Origin: Alkalinema sp. FACHB-956
GTDB lineage: Bacteria > Cyanobacteriota > Cyanobacteriia > Leptolyngbyales > Leptolyngbyaceae
DNA: 64,000 nucleotides
Direction of reading: 5' to 3'
Assembly: GCF_014697025.1 (NCBI RefSeq)
Contig: NZ_JACJRC010000001.1
Span: 1 to 64,000 of the forward strand
In this document: in pieces, positions 54,602-63,866 of the stretch
How the letters are laid out: each line of letters begins with the position of its first letter
Position numbering within the stretch: position 1 is the stretch's first letter
The notes under the pieces: model-generated
Seen by the model: the letters and a program-made list of their open reading frames with translations, nothing else
Databases searched by the model: none
Told to the model about the DNA's origin: nothing
Program-made: the position numbers and the translations under genes

Positions 54602-55077
54602 CGCATCCCCCGTCGTGATTTCGTATTCCTTTATGTAATTATTCTAAGGAAGCAGACGGGGACTGGGGATCGGGGTACCGGAATCAGGCAGGTAGGGACT
54701 GCCGTCTACTAGTGCTCAACAGCCTTCGTCTCCATCTTTTTGCAAGATCTCCGTATTTTTACTGGGCTTCCGCCAGCTTCTACCAAGCTAGGAACTTCAC
54801 ACAAGCTTTGAATGGAGCCGATGAGTTGACTACCCAGTCCACACAGGCAATCTCCAGATCGATCTCATCACGCGAATGACTGGAATCAGACGGGCAACAT
54901 GAAGGTTCTGTAAAGCAAAACCTCGATGGAACCCCCAGAAAACAGGTATTCCTCCGAATCCAGTTTGGGGGCAGCATCTCTTTTAATACAAGGAAAGAAC
55001 GTTCTAGGGTCTTGTGCAAACTGACCCGATGCAAATCGATATCCAGTGCTCCACTGTCCTTTGCAACTACACTATCC
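54602..55077. other. Intergenic region, divergent promoters
   Basis: 476 nt between clpB and the PEP-CTERM gene. An open frame on the minus strand (54780-55271) overlaps the real gene and lacks family features. No operator recognised. Confidence 0.5.
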
Positions 55078-55938
55078 ATGAAATGCTCTCTCAACACCTT
55101 CTCAGCAAAACGATCGCTGGGAATTCTTTGTATCGGTACCATGTTTTGCTTAGCAGCCCCCCTAGCGGCCCACGCTAAGCCCAAAGCGGGTAACACCACA
55201 ACACCTGCCCCTACTGCCCCCCCATCTGGTTCAACTACGCCATCTAATACCAGCACTGCTAATACCAGCACTGCACCGACCTTTCAATCGGCTTTTTCGC
55301 TCCTTTTGTCTCCTCAATACGGCAGTACCGAAAATACCGGGGCTTCTGCCAAGTTGAACTTCAGCTTTGCCCAGCAAGGAGACAATGTCCTTCTAAATTT
55401 GGACATGACGAATACCACCAATGGCAAGCTGGGTTTGGGGGCAACGGCATCTACCTTGGTGGGTGTGGCGTTTGACATGCCCTCCTTCCTCAACTTCAGC
55501 CTGACACCGTCTGGGAGTAACTTTACTCAACTTTGGAAAAACGTTAACCTGTCACCAACCAATCAATTTGGCACCTACACCGCTGGGATTAGCACACCTC
55601 GCAACTCCTTTGAAGGGGGCAATGCCAACGGGGGCCTGAAGGCGGGTGAATCGACTACCGTGAGCTTTTTGCTGAGCGGTGGCAAGCTGAACGTTAACGA
55701 TGTGAGAAATAGCTTCTTGACGGGCTTCTCTTCCGGCGGTTTTAAAGTGGCCGGTCGTTTCCAACAGGTCAATGCTGGTGGTGGCAGTGACAAAGTGGTG
55801 GGTAAGATCCAAATCGCAGAACCCCCCAAACCCAGAAAAGTTCCTGAACCCGGTTTAGGGTTAGGGTTGGTTGTAATGGGAGGCGGTATGTTGTATCGCA
55901 ATGTCCGCAATGTCCGTCGCCGCACAAGTGTCATTTAA
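55078..55938 (+). CDS. PEP-CTERM sorting domain protein, secreted
   Basis: 286 aa from ATG 55078; an earlier in-frame start at 55012 would bury the signal peptide. Signal peptide MKCSLNTFSAKRSLGILCIGTMFCLAAPLAAHA; a Thr/Pro/Ser-rich linker (about residues 38-70) partly made of a 15-nt tandem repeat (aataccagcactgct); a beta-rich domain; and a C-terminal CTERM signal KVPEPGLGLGLVVMGG followed by an Arg-rich tail. It is of the PEP type rather than PTPA, so it may use a different exosortase from the one at 3756. Function unknown. Confidence 0.8.
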   Translation: MKCSLNTFSAKRSLGILCIGTMFCLAAPLAAHAKPKAGNTTTPAPTAPPSGSTTPSNTSTANTSTAPTFQSAFSLLLSPQYGSTENTGASAKLNFSFAQQGDNVLLNLDMTNTTNGKLGLGATASTLVGVAFDMPSFLNFSLTPSGSNFTQLWKNVNLSPTNQFGTYTAGISTPRNSFEGGNANGGLKAGESTTVSFLLSGGKLNVNDVRNSFLTGFSSGGFKVAGRFQQVNAGGGSDKVVGKIQIAEPPKPRKVPEPGLGLGLVVMGGGMLYRNVRNVRRRTSVI

Positions 55939-56331
55939 TGGCGTCAAGCCCCATGGCAACGACTTGAGACATATCCCCCAATGGGTTGATGACTAATTGC
56001 TTGATGATCTCTTGATTTTTATCACCCCTAAATTTTGCAGAGTAGAGAGTGCTAAATGCCCAAACTCTACTCTTTTTTGTATTTTGGATGATTTGCACTG
56101 TTTTGATGGGTTGAAAAAGGCTTTGAAAGGGGTTGAAAGATCTACGATCGGAATTTTTACTCGCTTTGTGTAAAAGAATGATGAAGTGGGAACTTTTAGG
56201 AATATGGGTTGTCTAGGGAGGAAATTAGGCTGGTGCATCCGATTACAACCGAAGCCTACATCTGTTCTACAAGTTAGTGATTCTACAAGTTAGTGATTAA
56301 TTTGCATTCACCTTTGATGCTCTACAAATCC
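55939..56331. other. Intergenic region with terminator and a tandem duplication
   Basis: 393 nt. Contains the terminator at 56039-56078 and a 16-nt tandem duplication (ttctacaagttagtga at 56265 and 56281) just upstream of the next gene. No other gene seen. Confidence 0.5.
56039..56078 (+). terminator. Intrinsic terminator after the PEP-CTERM gene
   Basis: AGAGTAGAG (56039-56047) pairs perfectly with CTCTACTCT (56065-56073), followed by TTTTTG. Confidence 0.85.
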
Positions 56332-57939
56332 ATGAAAAAATCTGCTTCTGCCCAAGCTTTACATCGTTTCAAATCGGTTTCGATCGCTGCTTTGACGCTC
56401 ACTTCATTGCTGGGCAGCTATGCCATTCACTCACCCTTCGTGCAGCCAGCTTCTGCAACCAGTTACATTACTCAACAAAGCTGGTCTGCTAATCTCTTTT
56501 TGGCCCGATTGACCACTGCAAATCAATTGGTTTTGCAATTGGATATTGGCAATAAACCAATTACTAGTTATGCCAATGCGGTGTATCAAATCTATGCCCG
56601 CCGTAACAATGAATGGGTGCAGATTTATAACAGTACAGGTGCCCGGTTGATTACTAACAGTAATGGACGGATTACCCTGGCTCCAGAAACGATCGATTGC
56701 GGAGAACTCCAGAAACAGTTGGGTACAACCGACCTTTCCCAAGTGGAACTCAAGGCCGTTGCTTTACTGCGTTACGATGAGCGGGGTGGTAGACGAGATC
56801 AACTTGTGCGCTATGAGCAGATTCAACGCTACAGCGCGATCGCAATGAGTAACACGGTGCAAATTGCTAGCAATCAGACCTTTGACTATCGCAGTCGTGA
56901 CGATCGAGATGATGATGACGATCGCTACGAGCGTAAAAATCGCAAAGATCGGGATGATGACGATGATCGAGATGATGACGATCGCTACGAGCGTAAAAAT
57001 CGCAAAGATCGGGATGATGACGATCGAGATGATCGCAAGAAAGACCGTCGTAACCACAGGGATCAGGTGCGTTTAGAGCGAGGTGGATTTAACCTCTCGA
57101 TCGTTCAGAAAGAACGAACCCTCTCCAACGTGATTGCTCGAATTTCCTTTAAATCGAAGGAACGTACGGGATTTTCTGGAGAACAGTTTTTAGGCGATTT
57201 TAAATACAAGCTGAAAGACAAGTACAAAGCTAAGTTTGTTAAGGGCTTGAAAGCTGGCGATCGTGTAGTCGTTCGGCTATTCAATACCAAGAATGAATTT
57301 ATCGGCTACAGTGAATTTGAAATGCTGTCGGAACACACAGCAGTCACGTTAGTTCTGCCCGATCGTGCTTCAGACTTCGGTCTCGTGCGGACGGTGTACG
57401 GTGTTGATGTGAACCAAGATTACAGCATCGATCGATCAGTCCAAATGTATGACTTCTTTACTCAAGTAAGCCGGACTCAACGGTGGCAAGAGGCCCAAGT
57501 TACTTTCTTCAGCGTTGCTCGAAACATTAACCTGAGTGCTTTCGATTTGATTGGTTTACCTGCACCCCAGCGCAATTGTAGCTATCCTGCTTCTTTCCAA
57601 ACAGGTAGCTTTATGCTAGTCAATCAAGTGTTATCTGTGTTTAGCCGCAATCTCAGTTCGGTTCTCACGGCTGTTCCTGGGACGGTAGTACAAACGGTCA
57701 ATATTAGCCAGACGACGACCTACCAAGTGAGTCAGCTAATCACCACTTACCAATCCGTAAACACGAGTCAAGGTACGGTTTTGGTGGTCGATCGTGACGA
57801 TGACAAGTACGGCAAAAAGAAGAAAAAGCATTGCAACCAAGGCATTGGTAATGGTTCCGAAGGCTGCGATCCGGGTAACTCCCAGCCCCACGGTGGGAGT
57901 AATGATGAAGGGGGTCGGCGATCGGGTAAACGCAAATAG
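56332..57939 (+). CDS. Secreted protein with an Asp/Arg/Lys charged repeat
   Basis: 535 aa from ATG 56332 (ATG 56317 is also possible). Signal peptide MKKSASAQALHRFKSVSIAALTLTSLLGSYA..ASA. A beta-rich N-terminal domain (about 45-190) is followed by a highly charged stretch (about 195-250) made of DDDDRYERKNRKDRDD units, of which two copies are encoded by a 60-nt period that is perfectly repeated (56911-56964 and 56971-57024). A second folded domain and a basic, Gly/Asn-rich tail ending GGRRSGKRK follow. I do not recognise the family. Calcium or polyanion binding is only suggested by composition. Confidence 0.7.
   Translation: MKKSASAQALHRFKSVSIAALTLTSLLGSYAIHSPFVQPASATSYITQQSWSANLFLARLTTANQLVLQLDIGNKPITSYANAVYQIYARRNNEWVQIYNSTGARLITNSNGRITLAPETIDCGELQKQLGTTDLSQVELKAVALLRYDERGGRRDQLVRYEQIQRYSAIAMSNTVQIASNQTFDYRSRDDRDDDDDRYERKNRKDRDDDDDRDDDDRYERKNRKDRDDDDRDDRKKDRRNHRDQVRLERGGFNLSIVQKERTLSNVIARISFKSKERTGFSGEQFLGDFKYKLKDKYKAKFVKGLKAGDRVVVRLFNTKNEFIGYSEFEMLSEHTAVTLVLPDRASDFGLVRTVYGVDVNQDYSIDRSVQMYDFFTQVSRTQRWQEAQVTFFSVARNINLSAFDLIGLPAPQRNCSYPASFQTGSFMLVNQVLSVFSRNLSSVLTAVPGTVVQTVNISQTTTYQVSQLITTYQSVNTSQGTVLVVDRDDDKYGKKKKKHCNQGIGNGSEGCDPGNSQPHGGSNDEGGRRSGKRK
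56911..57024 (+). repeat. 60-nt direct repeat in the charged segment
   Basis: 56911-56964 is identical to 56971-57024 at an offset of exactly 60 nt, so two perfect copies of a 20-codon unit. Perfect identity at synonymous sites points to a recent duplication. Confidence 0.9.
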
Positions 57940-58025
57940 TCGGCTGCTAGTCGCGGCTGATTAGGCCGCTGCTGTTGGCAGACGGTTATTGACAGGCGGT
58001 TATTGACAGGCAGTTGTTAAAGGAA

Positions 58026-58071
58026 AGACTGGGCAATGGGCGCTAGACTGGATAGACCCATTGCCCAGTCT
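58026..58071 (+). terminator. 15-bp hairpin after the charged-repeat gene
   Basis: AGACTGGGCAATGGG (58026-58040) pairs with CCCATTGCCCAGTCT (58057-58071), a perfect 15-bp stem with a 16-nt loop, then ATTTCGTT. Strong hairpin with a weak T-run. Confidence 0.7.
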
Positions 58072-58174
58072 ATTTCGTTAGATCATCTACACAGCAATCT
58101 CCAGGATATTCGCTGAACTTTGGGAAATGCCAGTTTCCAATATGATCTCTTAAGTGTATACAGCCCCTAAAACA

Positions 58175-58205
58175 AAACTGCTCTGACTAACGTTCAGAGC
58201 AGTTT
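58175..58205 (-). terminator. Terminator of the slipin gene (minus strand)
   Basis: AAACTGCTCTGA (58175-58186), 7-nt loop, TCAGAGCAGTTT (58194-58205): a perfect 12-bp stem. On the minus strand it is followed by TGTTTTAGGGG. Confidence 0.8.
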
Positions 58206-58275
58206 GCGCAAGGATTATCAATAGCAATCCAAACTGTGTTGAAGTTTCAAGGACTCAATGTTGACGATGCTGTTA

Positions 58276-59172
58276 CTATGCAGCTCCGTTACCGGGGTGG
58301 TGACTATCCTTGGGTAATGGGTGTACCAGCAAATCACTGAGGGCTTCATTGAGAGCACCGGGATTCATAAAGAGAATCTTGGAATTTTCACTCTTACCGA
58401 TCTCAGCGTTGGCTTTTACAAAGTCTTGGGCAATCAAATACTGCAACACCGCTTGGGGATTATCTGAGTTTTCCAAGGCCTCCGATAGCTGACGAATGGA
58501 CTCCACCGTAGCACGGGTGATTTCCAGAGTCGCTTCCCCTTGGGCACGGGCGGCCCGTTGTTTTTCCAGAGACTGCCGCATCTCATCGGAAATACTGATG
58601 TCTTGAACCTCAACCCGAACCAGGTCAATGCCCCAGGTATTCAAAGGCTTGAACGGAGGACGGTTTTCCGGATCAGGATAAATTTGCTCGTGCTGCAAGC
58701 GTTGCCGAGCGACATCTTCATCAGATTCCCGCAGCTTTTCTTCAATATCTCGCTTAAGAGAATCACTAATTCCGCGAGTGGAGGCGATCGCCTGTTGTAG
58801 CTCAAACTTACCTAGCTCTGCCCGCAGAGAACTGAGAACCAGTTCCTTCAGCGACTCTTCCAAATCGTCAACCTTGTAATAGGCGCGGTACAGATCCACA
58901 ATTCTCCAGTACACGATCGCATCCACCGTAACGGGGACAGAATCCTTGGTAATGGCTTTTTGGGGCTCGATGTCTAACAACTGCTCACGCACCGTTTCCA
59001 CTAACACCGAGTCCATGACCGGAACAACAAAGTTTAGTCCAGGCCGAAGAGTCCGCTTATACTCCCCTAAGCGCTGAACTAACGCTTCGTCACCTTCTTC
59101 AACGATCCGCACGGAGCCAATAATGTAACCCGCAAACATCAGTGCGATCGCACCCAGCAAAGACTCAAACAT
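58276..59172 (-). CDS. Slipin (SPFH/band 7 family membrane protein)
   Basis: 298 aa. One N-terminal membrane segment (residues 5-22), an SPFH domain (about 23-200: IVEEGDEALVQRLGEYKRTLRPGLNFVVPVMD, then DSVPVTVDAIVYWRIVD), and a coiled-coil helix (about 195-250) that drives oligomer rings. Such stomatin-like proteins organise membrane microdomains and partner with proteases or NfeD. No NfeD gene is adjacent. The C-terminus is short and Pro/His-rich. Confidence 0.9.
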   Translation of the reverse strand: MFESLLGAIALMFAGYIIGSVRIVEEGDEALVQRLGEYKRTLRPGLNFVVPVMDSVLVETVREQLLDIEPQKAITKDSVPVTVDAIVYWRIVDLYRAYYKVDDLEESLKELVLSSLRAELGKFELQQAIASTRGISDSLKRDIEEKLRESDEDVARQRLQHEQIYPDPENRPPFKPLNTWGIDLVRVEVQDISISDEMRQSLEKQRAARAQGEATLEITRATVESIRQLSEALENSDNPQAVLQYLIAQDFVKANAEIGKSENSKILFMNPGALNEALSDLLVHPLPKDSHHPGNGAA

Positions 59173-59396
59173 AGTTGTGATGGATTGTGATGTGTTGTGT
59201 GAATTACGAAGTTTCCAATAGCCGAAATTGTGACGACATCTTGCAGCTTCAGTGTAGTCGCTTTACCCAAAAATGACACAGTCTTGCAAAAGTTTTTAGC
59301 GGCAATTTTTAGGCAGGTTAGATCATCCTCTAAGATTCCTTGAGAGCCATCTCGTCTGAGAGCAATCTTCTTCCATACAGCTCTCGGCTACCTCCA

Positions 59397-61256
59397 TTAT
59401 GAGCGCCGATCCTGCCACGCATCCCCAATTCCCTTGGCAATGCCTCGGCCAATCAACCCCAACCCCCGTCCCACCACTTCTGTCAGCAGGTAAACGACCC
59501 CTGCCCCCAAGATGGAAAATGCTGCCCGCAACCGAGGAGACAGGGCATCTCTGGCTTCCAGGGCGATCGTGACGGCTAGGGGAATGCCAGACAACGTTTC
59601 TAATTCCTGGCGACGGGGTGAATAAATCGCAATGCGTCGAATGCCTCGATCGCTCAGCGTCCATAGGCGATATTGGCTTTCAAAGATATGGGTGGGGGTA
59701 TCAAACCAGCGATCGCGCCGATACCGCCAAGACAGATCATTGCGAAAGCGTTCAATTTCGCGGCTCGTCATATGCCGCCGATCGTAGAAATTTTGTTTAA
59801 TCGGCTCCCAGTCTGCAAATTGATTCAGAATAGGCTGAATCACTGCATTGGCAATTTGAATGACCAGGTTTTCTAAAATCGCTGCGGCACGATCGAGTTG
59901 CTCCGAGGAGACGGGTGCCGCGCCAGGACTAGTCAGCGTAAACTCTTGAATCAGAGGGGTTTGAAACAGTAAATAGGCAAACAAATCCGGGACAAGTGGA
60001 ATCTTGGACAAAATGTCCCGTTGCACGATCGGATAGCTATGGAGCACCGCGGGTACTACTTCAATGGTTTGGATACTATCGCGTAGGGTATAGTACTTCC
60101 CCAAAAAGTCGATGGTTGAGGCTTCCCACAGATCGGTGAGGAGTTCAGCCTGTTTAGCCGTTAATTGCGGAGGGTCTACCTGGGCCAAGGTCAGTTCAGC
60201 CAGCAAGGTTTCCACCTTACGGAGCACAACATAGAGCAATTCTTGCTTGCGATCGAGGCGCAGAATATCCATCTCCAAGGGAATCGAGCTGACATTCTTC
60301 AATTCCCAGCGAAGTTTGCTCGCGAGTCGTTCGAAAAGCAGGTCTTGCACCTTTTTGGGGGGCATGGCGAGCGGTTGCGAAACTAGGCCCGATTTCGTGA
60401 AGGGTGAGCTGGTGAAGGGTGAGTCTGCGGAGGGCCAAGACGGTTGGGAGGCTCGCCACTGGGATGAAGAGGGTGACATGGATGGCAAACTGGGAGGAGA
60501 CAAACTCTCCGTTGGCCTGGTGGAAGCAGGCAGCTTGGGCGAGGGGCTAGATTGTGAGGCTAACTGGGCCAAAATCCAGCGAGCCGCCCGTAACTCGCGG
60601 CAGCGGCCTTGGAGCACGAGGCGATCGACCCAAGATAAGGCTCGCGTCCGGAGTTGTCGCTCTAGTTGCAGCAGCAGGGTGTCAATTTGTTGAATTCCAG
60701 CGAGGGGGATGGATTGCCCAGACGATTGCCCAAACGATTGCCCAGACGTGCCTGGTAACTGCGATCGTGGTTGATTGCCAGGGAGAATAAATCCTCGCTG
60801 ATCCGTTGGCAGCGGCAGATCCGCTGACCAAACGGTTTCCCCTTGCAAAATCTGCGTAAACCCCGATATTAGGCTTTCGATCGGTGTGTCCCGAGCAAAG
60901 CACCCCTCGACCCCTAATTGCCGAGCCTCGAACAGCGCCGGATCTCGCAAATCCGCCAGCAAAATAATCTTAATTGTCGGATTGATTGCTTTTAAGGCTT
61001 GGCAAAGGGCTAACCCCGATCGATCTCCGTAGCCCCGCCCGGTTAACGGGACTCCTAGCACCACCCATTGAATCGCTTGGGGGGTGTCACGCAAGGTCAT
61101 AAAGCGTTCCCACGCGAGATCCGTTGTGGTGACTTCTGCAACAATCTGCCAAGGATGCTGTTGCAAGTAGAAGCTTAACTCTCGTCGCATCGCAGAGTCA
61201 GCCTCCACGACCATGCAAATAACGGGAGCCGTCAATTCAGCAAACGAGGCATTCAT
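59397..61256 (-). CDS. DUF3685 protein with an N-terminal pseudo-receiver
   Basis: 619 aa. Residues 10-140 look like a response-regulator receiver (VICMVVEADSAMRREL, ALCQALKAINPTIKIILLAD, ARQLGVEGCFARD), but where the phospho-acceptor Asp should be the sequence is WVVLGVPLTG, so it should not be phosphorylated. A linker of short repeats (GQSFGQSSGQS, Pro/Ser-rich) leads to the C-terminal DUF3685 region (about 290-619), cyanobacterial and plastid, with a hydrophobic end (LGAGVVYLLTEVVGRGLGLIG). Function unknown. It starts 6 nt after the stop of the large gene upstream, so they form an operon. Confidence 0.78.
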   Translation of the reverse strand: MNASFAELTAPVICMVVEADSAMRRELSFYLQQHPWQIVAEVTTTDLAWERFMTLRDTPQAIQWVVLGVPLTGRGYGDRSGLALCQALKAINPTIKIILLADLRDPALFEARQLGVEGCFARDTPIESLISGFTQILQGETVWSADLPLPTDQRGFILPGNQPRSQLPGTSGQSFGQSSGQSIPLAGIQQIDTLLLQLERQLRTRALSWVDRLVLQGRCRELRAARWILAQLASQSSPSPKLPASTRPTESLSPPSLPSMSPSSSQWRASQPSWPSADSPFTSSPFTKSGLVSQPLAMPPKKVQDLLFERLASKLRWELKNVSSIPLEMDILRLDRKQELLYVVLRKVETLLAELTLAQVDPPQLTAKQAELLTDLWEASTIDFLGKYYTLRDSIQTIEVVPAVLHSYPIVQRDILSKIPLVPDLFAYLLFQTPLIQEFTLTSPGAAPVSSEQLDRAAAILENLVIQIANAVIQPILNQFADWEPIKQNFYDRRHMTSREIERFRNDLSWRYRRDRWFDTPTHIFESQYRLWTLSDRGIRRIAIYSPRRQELETLSGIPLAVTIALEARDALSPRLRAAFSILGAGVVYLLTEVVGRGLGLIGRGIAKGIGDAWQDRRS

Positions 61257-61262
61257 GGAAAT

Positions 61263-63866
61263 TTAAGGAGAGGAGCTAGGGGGAGTAGGATCCGTTGAAT
61301 TATCTCTTGGAGAGGGTTCAACACGGTCTGAAGATACCTCAGATGGATTGGCCTCTTCAATGCTGTCGGGATCTGGTGCAGAGGATTCCGTTTGCTGATC
61401 GGAGGATTCTGCGGGATCAGCCGTTTTGAGTTCTTGGCGACGACGAATTTCAGCCCGTTCTCTCGACCATTGCTGAATCGCACCCTGTGCTTCAGGGTAC
61501 ACCGATCGACTAGACACTTGGGAGGCCAATTCGATCGCGCGGGTCAGAGAGCCTTCTGCTGCTAAGCCTGTCGCTCGATCCAGGGTTGCCCGATCGGCGA
61601 TCGCTTGTAACTGATCTGCCCAATTGGCGATGTCCTGCTGCGCTTCTCGGTGGAGCGCACGCTTGGGCGCAATGCGATTGGCTGTTTTGATAGCCTGCCC
61701 CAACTGACCGGACTGGGCTTGGGTGCGAGCTTGTACCAAAATAGGTCGATCTTCCAGGGTCTGAATTTGGCTATTCCAGGCACTCATTTGGGTTTGGGCT
61801 TCAACCCTCAAGGCCCGTTTAGGCAAAATTTGGGCTGCGAGCAGAATCGCCTGTCGCAATTGCTCCACCGTACCCGCCTGGGCCAACTGCTGAGCCTGAA
61901 CCAAAATAGGGCGATCTTCCAACCGTTCTATATCTTTGCGCCACTGGGCGAGGAAAGTTTGGGCTTCAATTCGGCGGGGCCGTTTTGGGGTAATGTGCTG
62001 AATCTGCCCGATCGCCGCTTGCAGCATCGGCACCTGGCCAAGATTCGCTAGGCTTTGGGCGACTGTGATCTGAAAAGCATCTTCTGCCTGCATGTCCAAA
62101 CGCGGTTGCAGCGCTACAGCTTGGGCTGAGAAGGGACTTTTACGATCGATGTGTTGCAACGCAAAATTTGCCAAGGTGATGCGTCCCAGTTGTTGCAGCA
62201 AGGGCTGTCTGGGAAGAGCTGTCCCATCTAATTCCGAGGCATGCACCAGTGCAACCAAATCTTTATGGGCTTCGGTGAGTTCAATGTTTTGTGGAATGGA
62301 CTGAATTAAACGACTCGCTGTTGCAATGTCTTTTTGGGACAATTTTTGAGCAGCTAACTTCAAGACCCGATCGCGCCATCCTTGGATTTCCTTGAGGGCT
62401 GCTTGCCAGACAAAGGTTTTGCGATTGATGGGATCGGTCAGCGCGATCGCCTGCCCCCAAGTCTCCACAGGTTGGCCTTTGACAAACGCTTGGGCTTGTT
62501 TGAGGTAATAACCCGCTAGTTTCTCGTCATCAATCTGTTTGCGAATGTCCGATAACCGATTTTGCCACTTGGGATCGTCCACCAAGGTTAGCTTTGCCAG
62601 CAAATCCGATGATTCATTCCAGGATTGCTGCTTTAATGCCACCATGATGCGATCGTAGAGTTTTTGACCGCGATTGCGTTCCGTCTGCCAGCGCTGAATG
62701 GAGTCTTTCACCTCGCCGTAGAGGGGACTGGATTCTGGAATGGTTTGGGCAATTTGAATCGCCCCATCCAAATCCCCTTGGTTCAGTTTTTCCCGCGCCA
62801 AGCTGAGCAAGGCATTAGACCACTGCTCGAGCGATCGTTGTCCTTGGGTATATAGAGGATGATCCGCAGACCAATGTTTCACGAGATTAATCCCGCGCTG
62901 AATGTCCTCCGGTTGACCAGATTGGGCAGCGACTTGGGCACAGTACAAGCGTTCGGCATCGACCGACCAAGTGGAAATCTTTTCGCATTCAGGCACCGGA
63001 GGAATGCGGGAGAGCCACCACATGGCCGCTGTCCCACTACCGGCCACCAAGACAAAAACTGTAATAACAGCCACGGCCCATCGGTGTTGCACGATCGTCC
63101 GCGTAGTGTGCCTATAGGCAAGCTGAGCCTGGGTTTTCGTGGCTTGCCCCACCGCAGTACAGCCTCGCTTGAATTGGGTTACGCTCGCTTGGCCCACTCG
63201 TTTGAATTGTTGTTTAGCCTGCTGGCTGAAGGGGCGGCGAGATTGGGGGGGATTGGAGGAAGGGGCCTTCCGCGATCGTTGCTGGGTTTTCCGGAATCTC
63301 CGATTTTTTCCCTTCGTAGAGGGCGTTGATCCCCGATCGAAAAATGCGGGAGAGGCTGCATCCGAACGATCGTCCTCCCGATCGAGATCCTGATCAATGG
63401 CAATATCAATTTCCCTCAAGGCGGGATTGCTAATTTCGTCTTCCCAGGGATCAAAGGCCACTGGTCTCACGGCCTCATTGGCCCAAGGATCGACAAACCC
63501 GGGGGGAAAGGGGAGACGATCCGCCTGTGGCTCTCCACTGATTTCCTGTGTACCGTTTTCCTGTGTACCGTTTTCCCAACGACCACTGATGCCTTCGATC
63601 CTTGACAGAGGCAGCGTATGGGAGAGTTCAGCGGTCGCTGCATCCTCCAGAATCCCTTGGGCTGGCTCTAGTCCAACCTCAGGCTCAAGGGGGGGCGGGA
63701 TGGGCTGTTCAGGCACACGAATCACAGGCTCTGACTCCACCACAAATTCATTGTGAGTCGTGGGGAGTTCTTGAGTCAAACGGTTCCGGGGAAGGACAGA
63801 TTTGCCTTGGGATGGCGGCTTAACAAATGCCTGCAACCAAGACTGTACAAGGGGTTTCCTAACCAT
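61263..63866 (-). CDS. Large membrane protein with helical repeats
   Basis: 867 aa. The first ~260 residues are cytoplasmic, Pro- and acid-rich, then basic (FRKTQQRSRKAPSSNPPQSRR). One membrane segment follows (about 267-290, WAVAVITVFVLVAGSGTAAMWW). The remaining ~570 residues are helical repeats, most clearly LEDRPILVQA...LGQAIKTANRIAPKRA-like units of about 46 residues between about 600 and 770, reminiscent of TPR or Sel1-like arrays. Conserved in cyanobacteria as far as I can tell, with unknown function. A 15-nt tandem repeat (63543-63572) encodes NGTQE twice. It is cotranscribed with the DUF3685 gene. Confidence 0.65.
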   Translation of the reverse strand: MVRKPLVQSWLQAFVKPPSQGKSVLPRNRLTQELPTTHNEFVVESEPVIRVPEQPIPPPLEPEVGLEPAQGILEDAATAELSHTLPLSRIEGISGRWENGTQENGTQEISGEPQADRLPFPPGFVDPWANEAVRPVAFDPWEDEISNPALREIDIAIDQDLDREDDRSDAASPAFFDRGSTPSTKGKNRRFRKTQQRSRKAPSSNPPQSRRPFSQQAKQQFKRVGQASVTQFKRGCTAVGQATKTQAQLAYRHTTRTIVQHRWAVAVITVFVLVAGSGTAAMWWLSRIPPVPECEKISTWSVDAERLYCAQVAAQSGQPEDIQRGINLVKHWSADHPLYTQGQRSLEQWSNALLSLAREKLNQGDLDGAIQIAQTIPESSPLYGEVKDSIQRWQTERNRGQKLYDRIMVALKQQSWNESSDLLAKLTLVDDPKWQNRLSDIRKQIDDEKLAGYYLKQAQAFVKGQPVETWGQAIALTDPINRKTFVWQAALKEIQGWRDRVLKLAAQKLSQKDIATASRLIQSIPQNIELTEAHKDLVALVHASELDGTALPRQPLLQQLGRITLANFALQHIDRKSPFSAQAVALQPRLDMQAEDAFQITVAQSLANLGQVPMLQAAIGQIQHITPKRPRRIEAQTFLAQWRKDIERLEDRPILVQAQQLAQAGTVEQLRQAILLAAQILPKRALRVEAQTQMSAWNSQIQTLEDRPILVQARTQAQSGQLGQAIKTANRIAPKRALHREAQQDIANWADQLQAIADRATLDRATGLAAEGSLTRAIELASQVSSRSVYPEAQGAIQQWSRERAEIRRRQELKTADPAESSDQQTESSAPDPDSIEEANPSEVSSDRVEPSPRDNSTDPTPPSSSP

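Larger units (their letters stand above)
57940..58275. other. Convergent intergenic region with two terminators
   Basis: 336 nt between the convergent secreted-protein and slipin genes. It holds a 14-nt tandem duplication (cggttattgacagg at 57983 and 57997) and the two hairpins listed separately. No gene seen. Confidence 0.6.

Noticed and set aside
54602-54720. CIRCE heat-shock operator upstream of clpB
   Set aside because: Neither arm of TTAGCACTC-N9-GAGTGCTAA is present near the clpB start.
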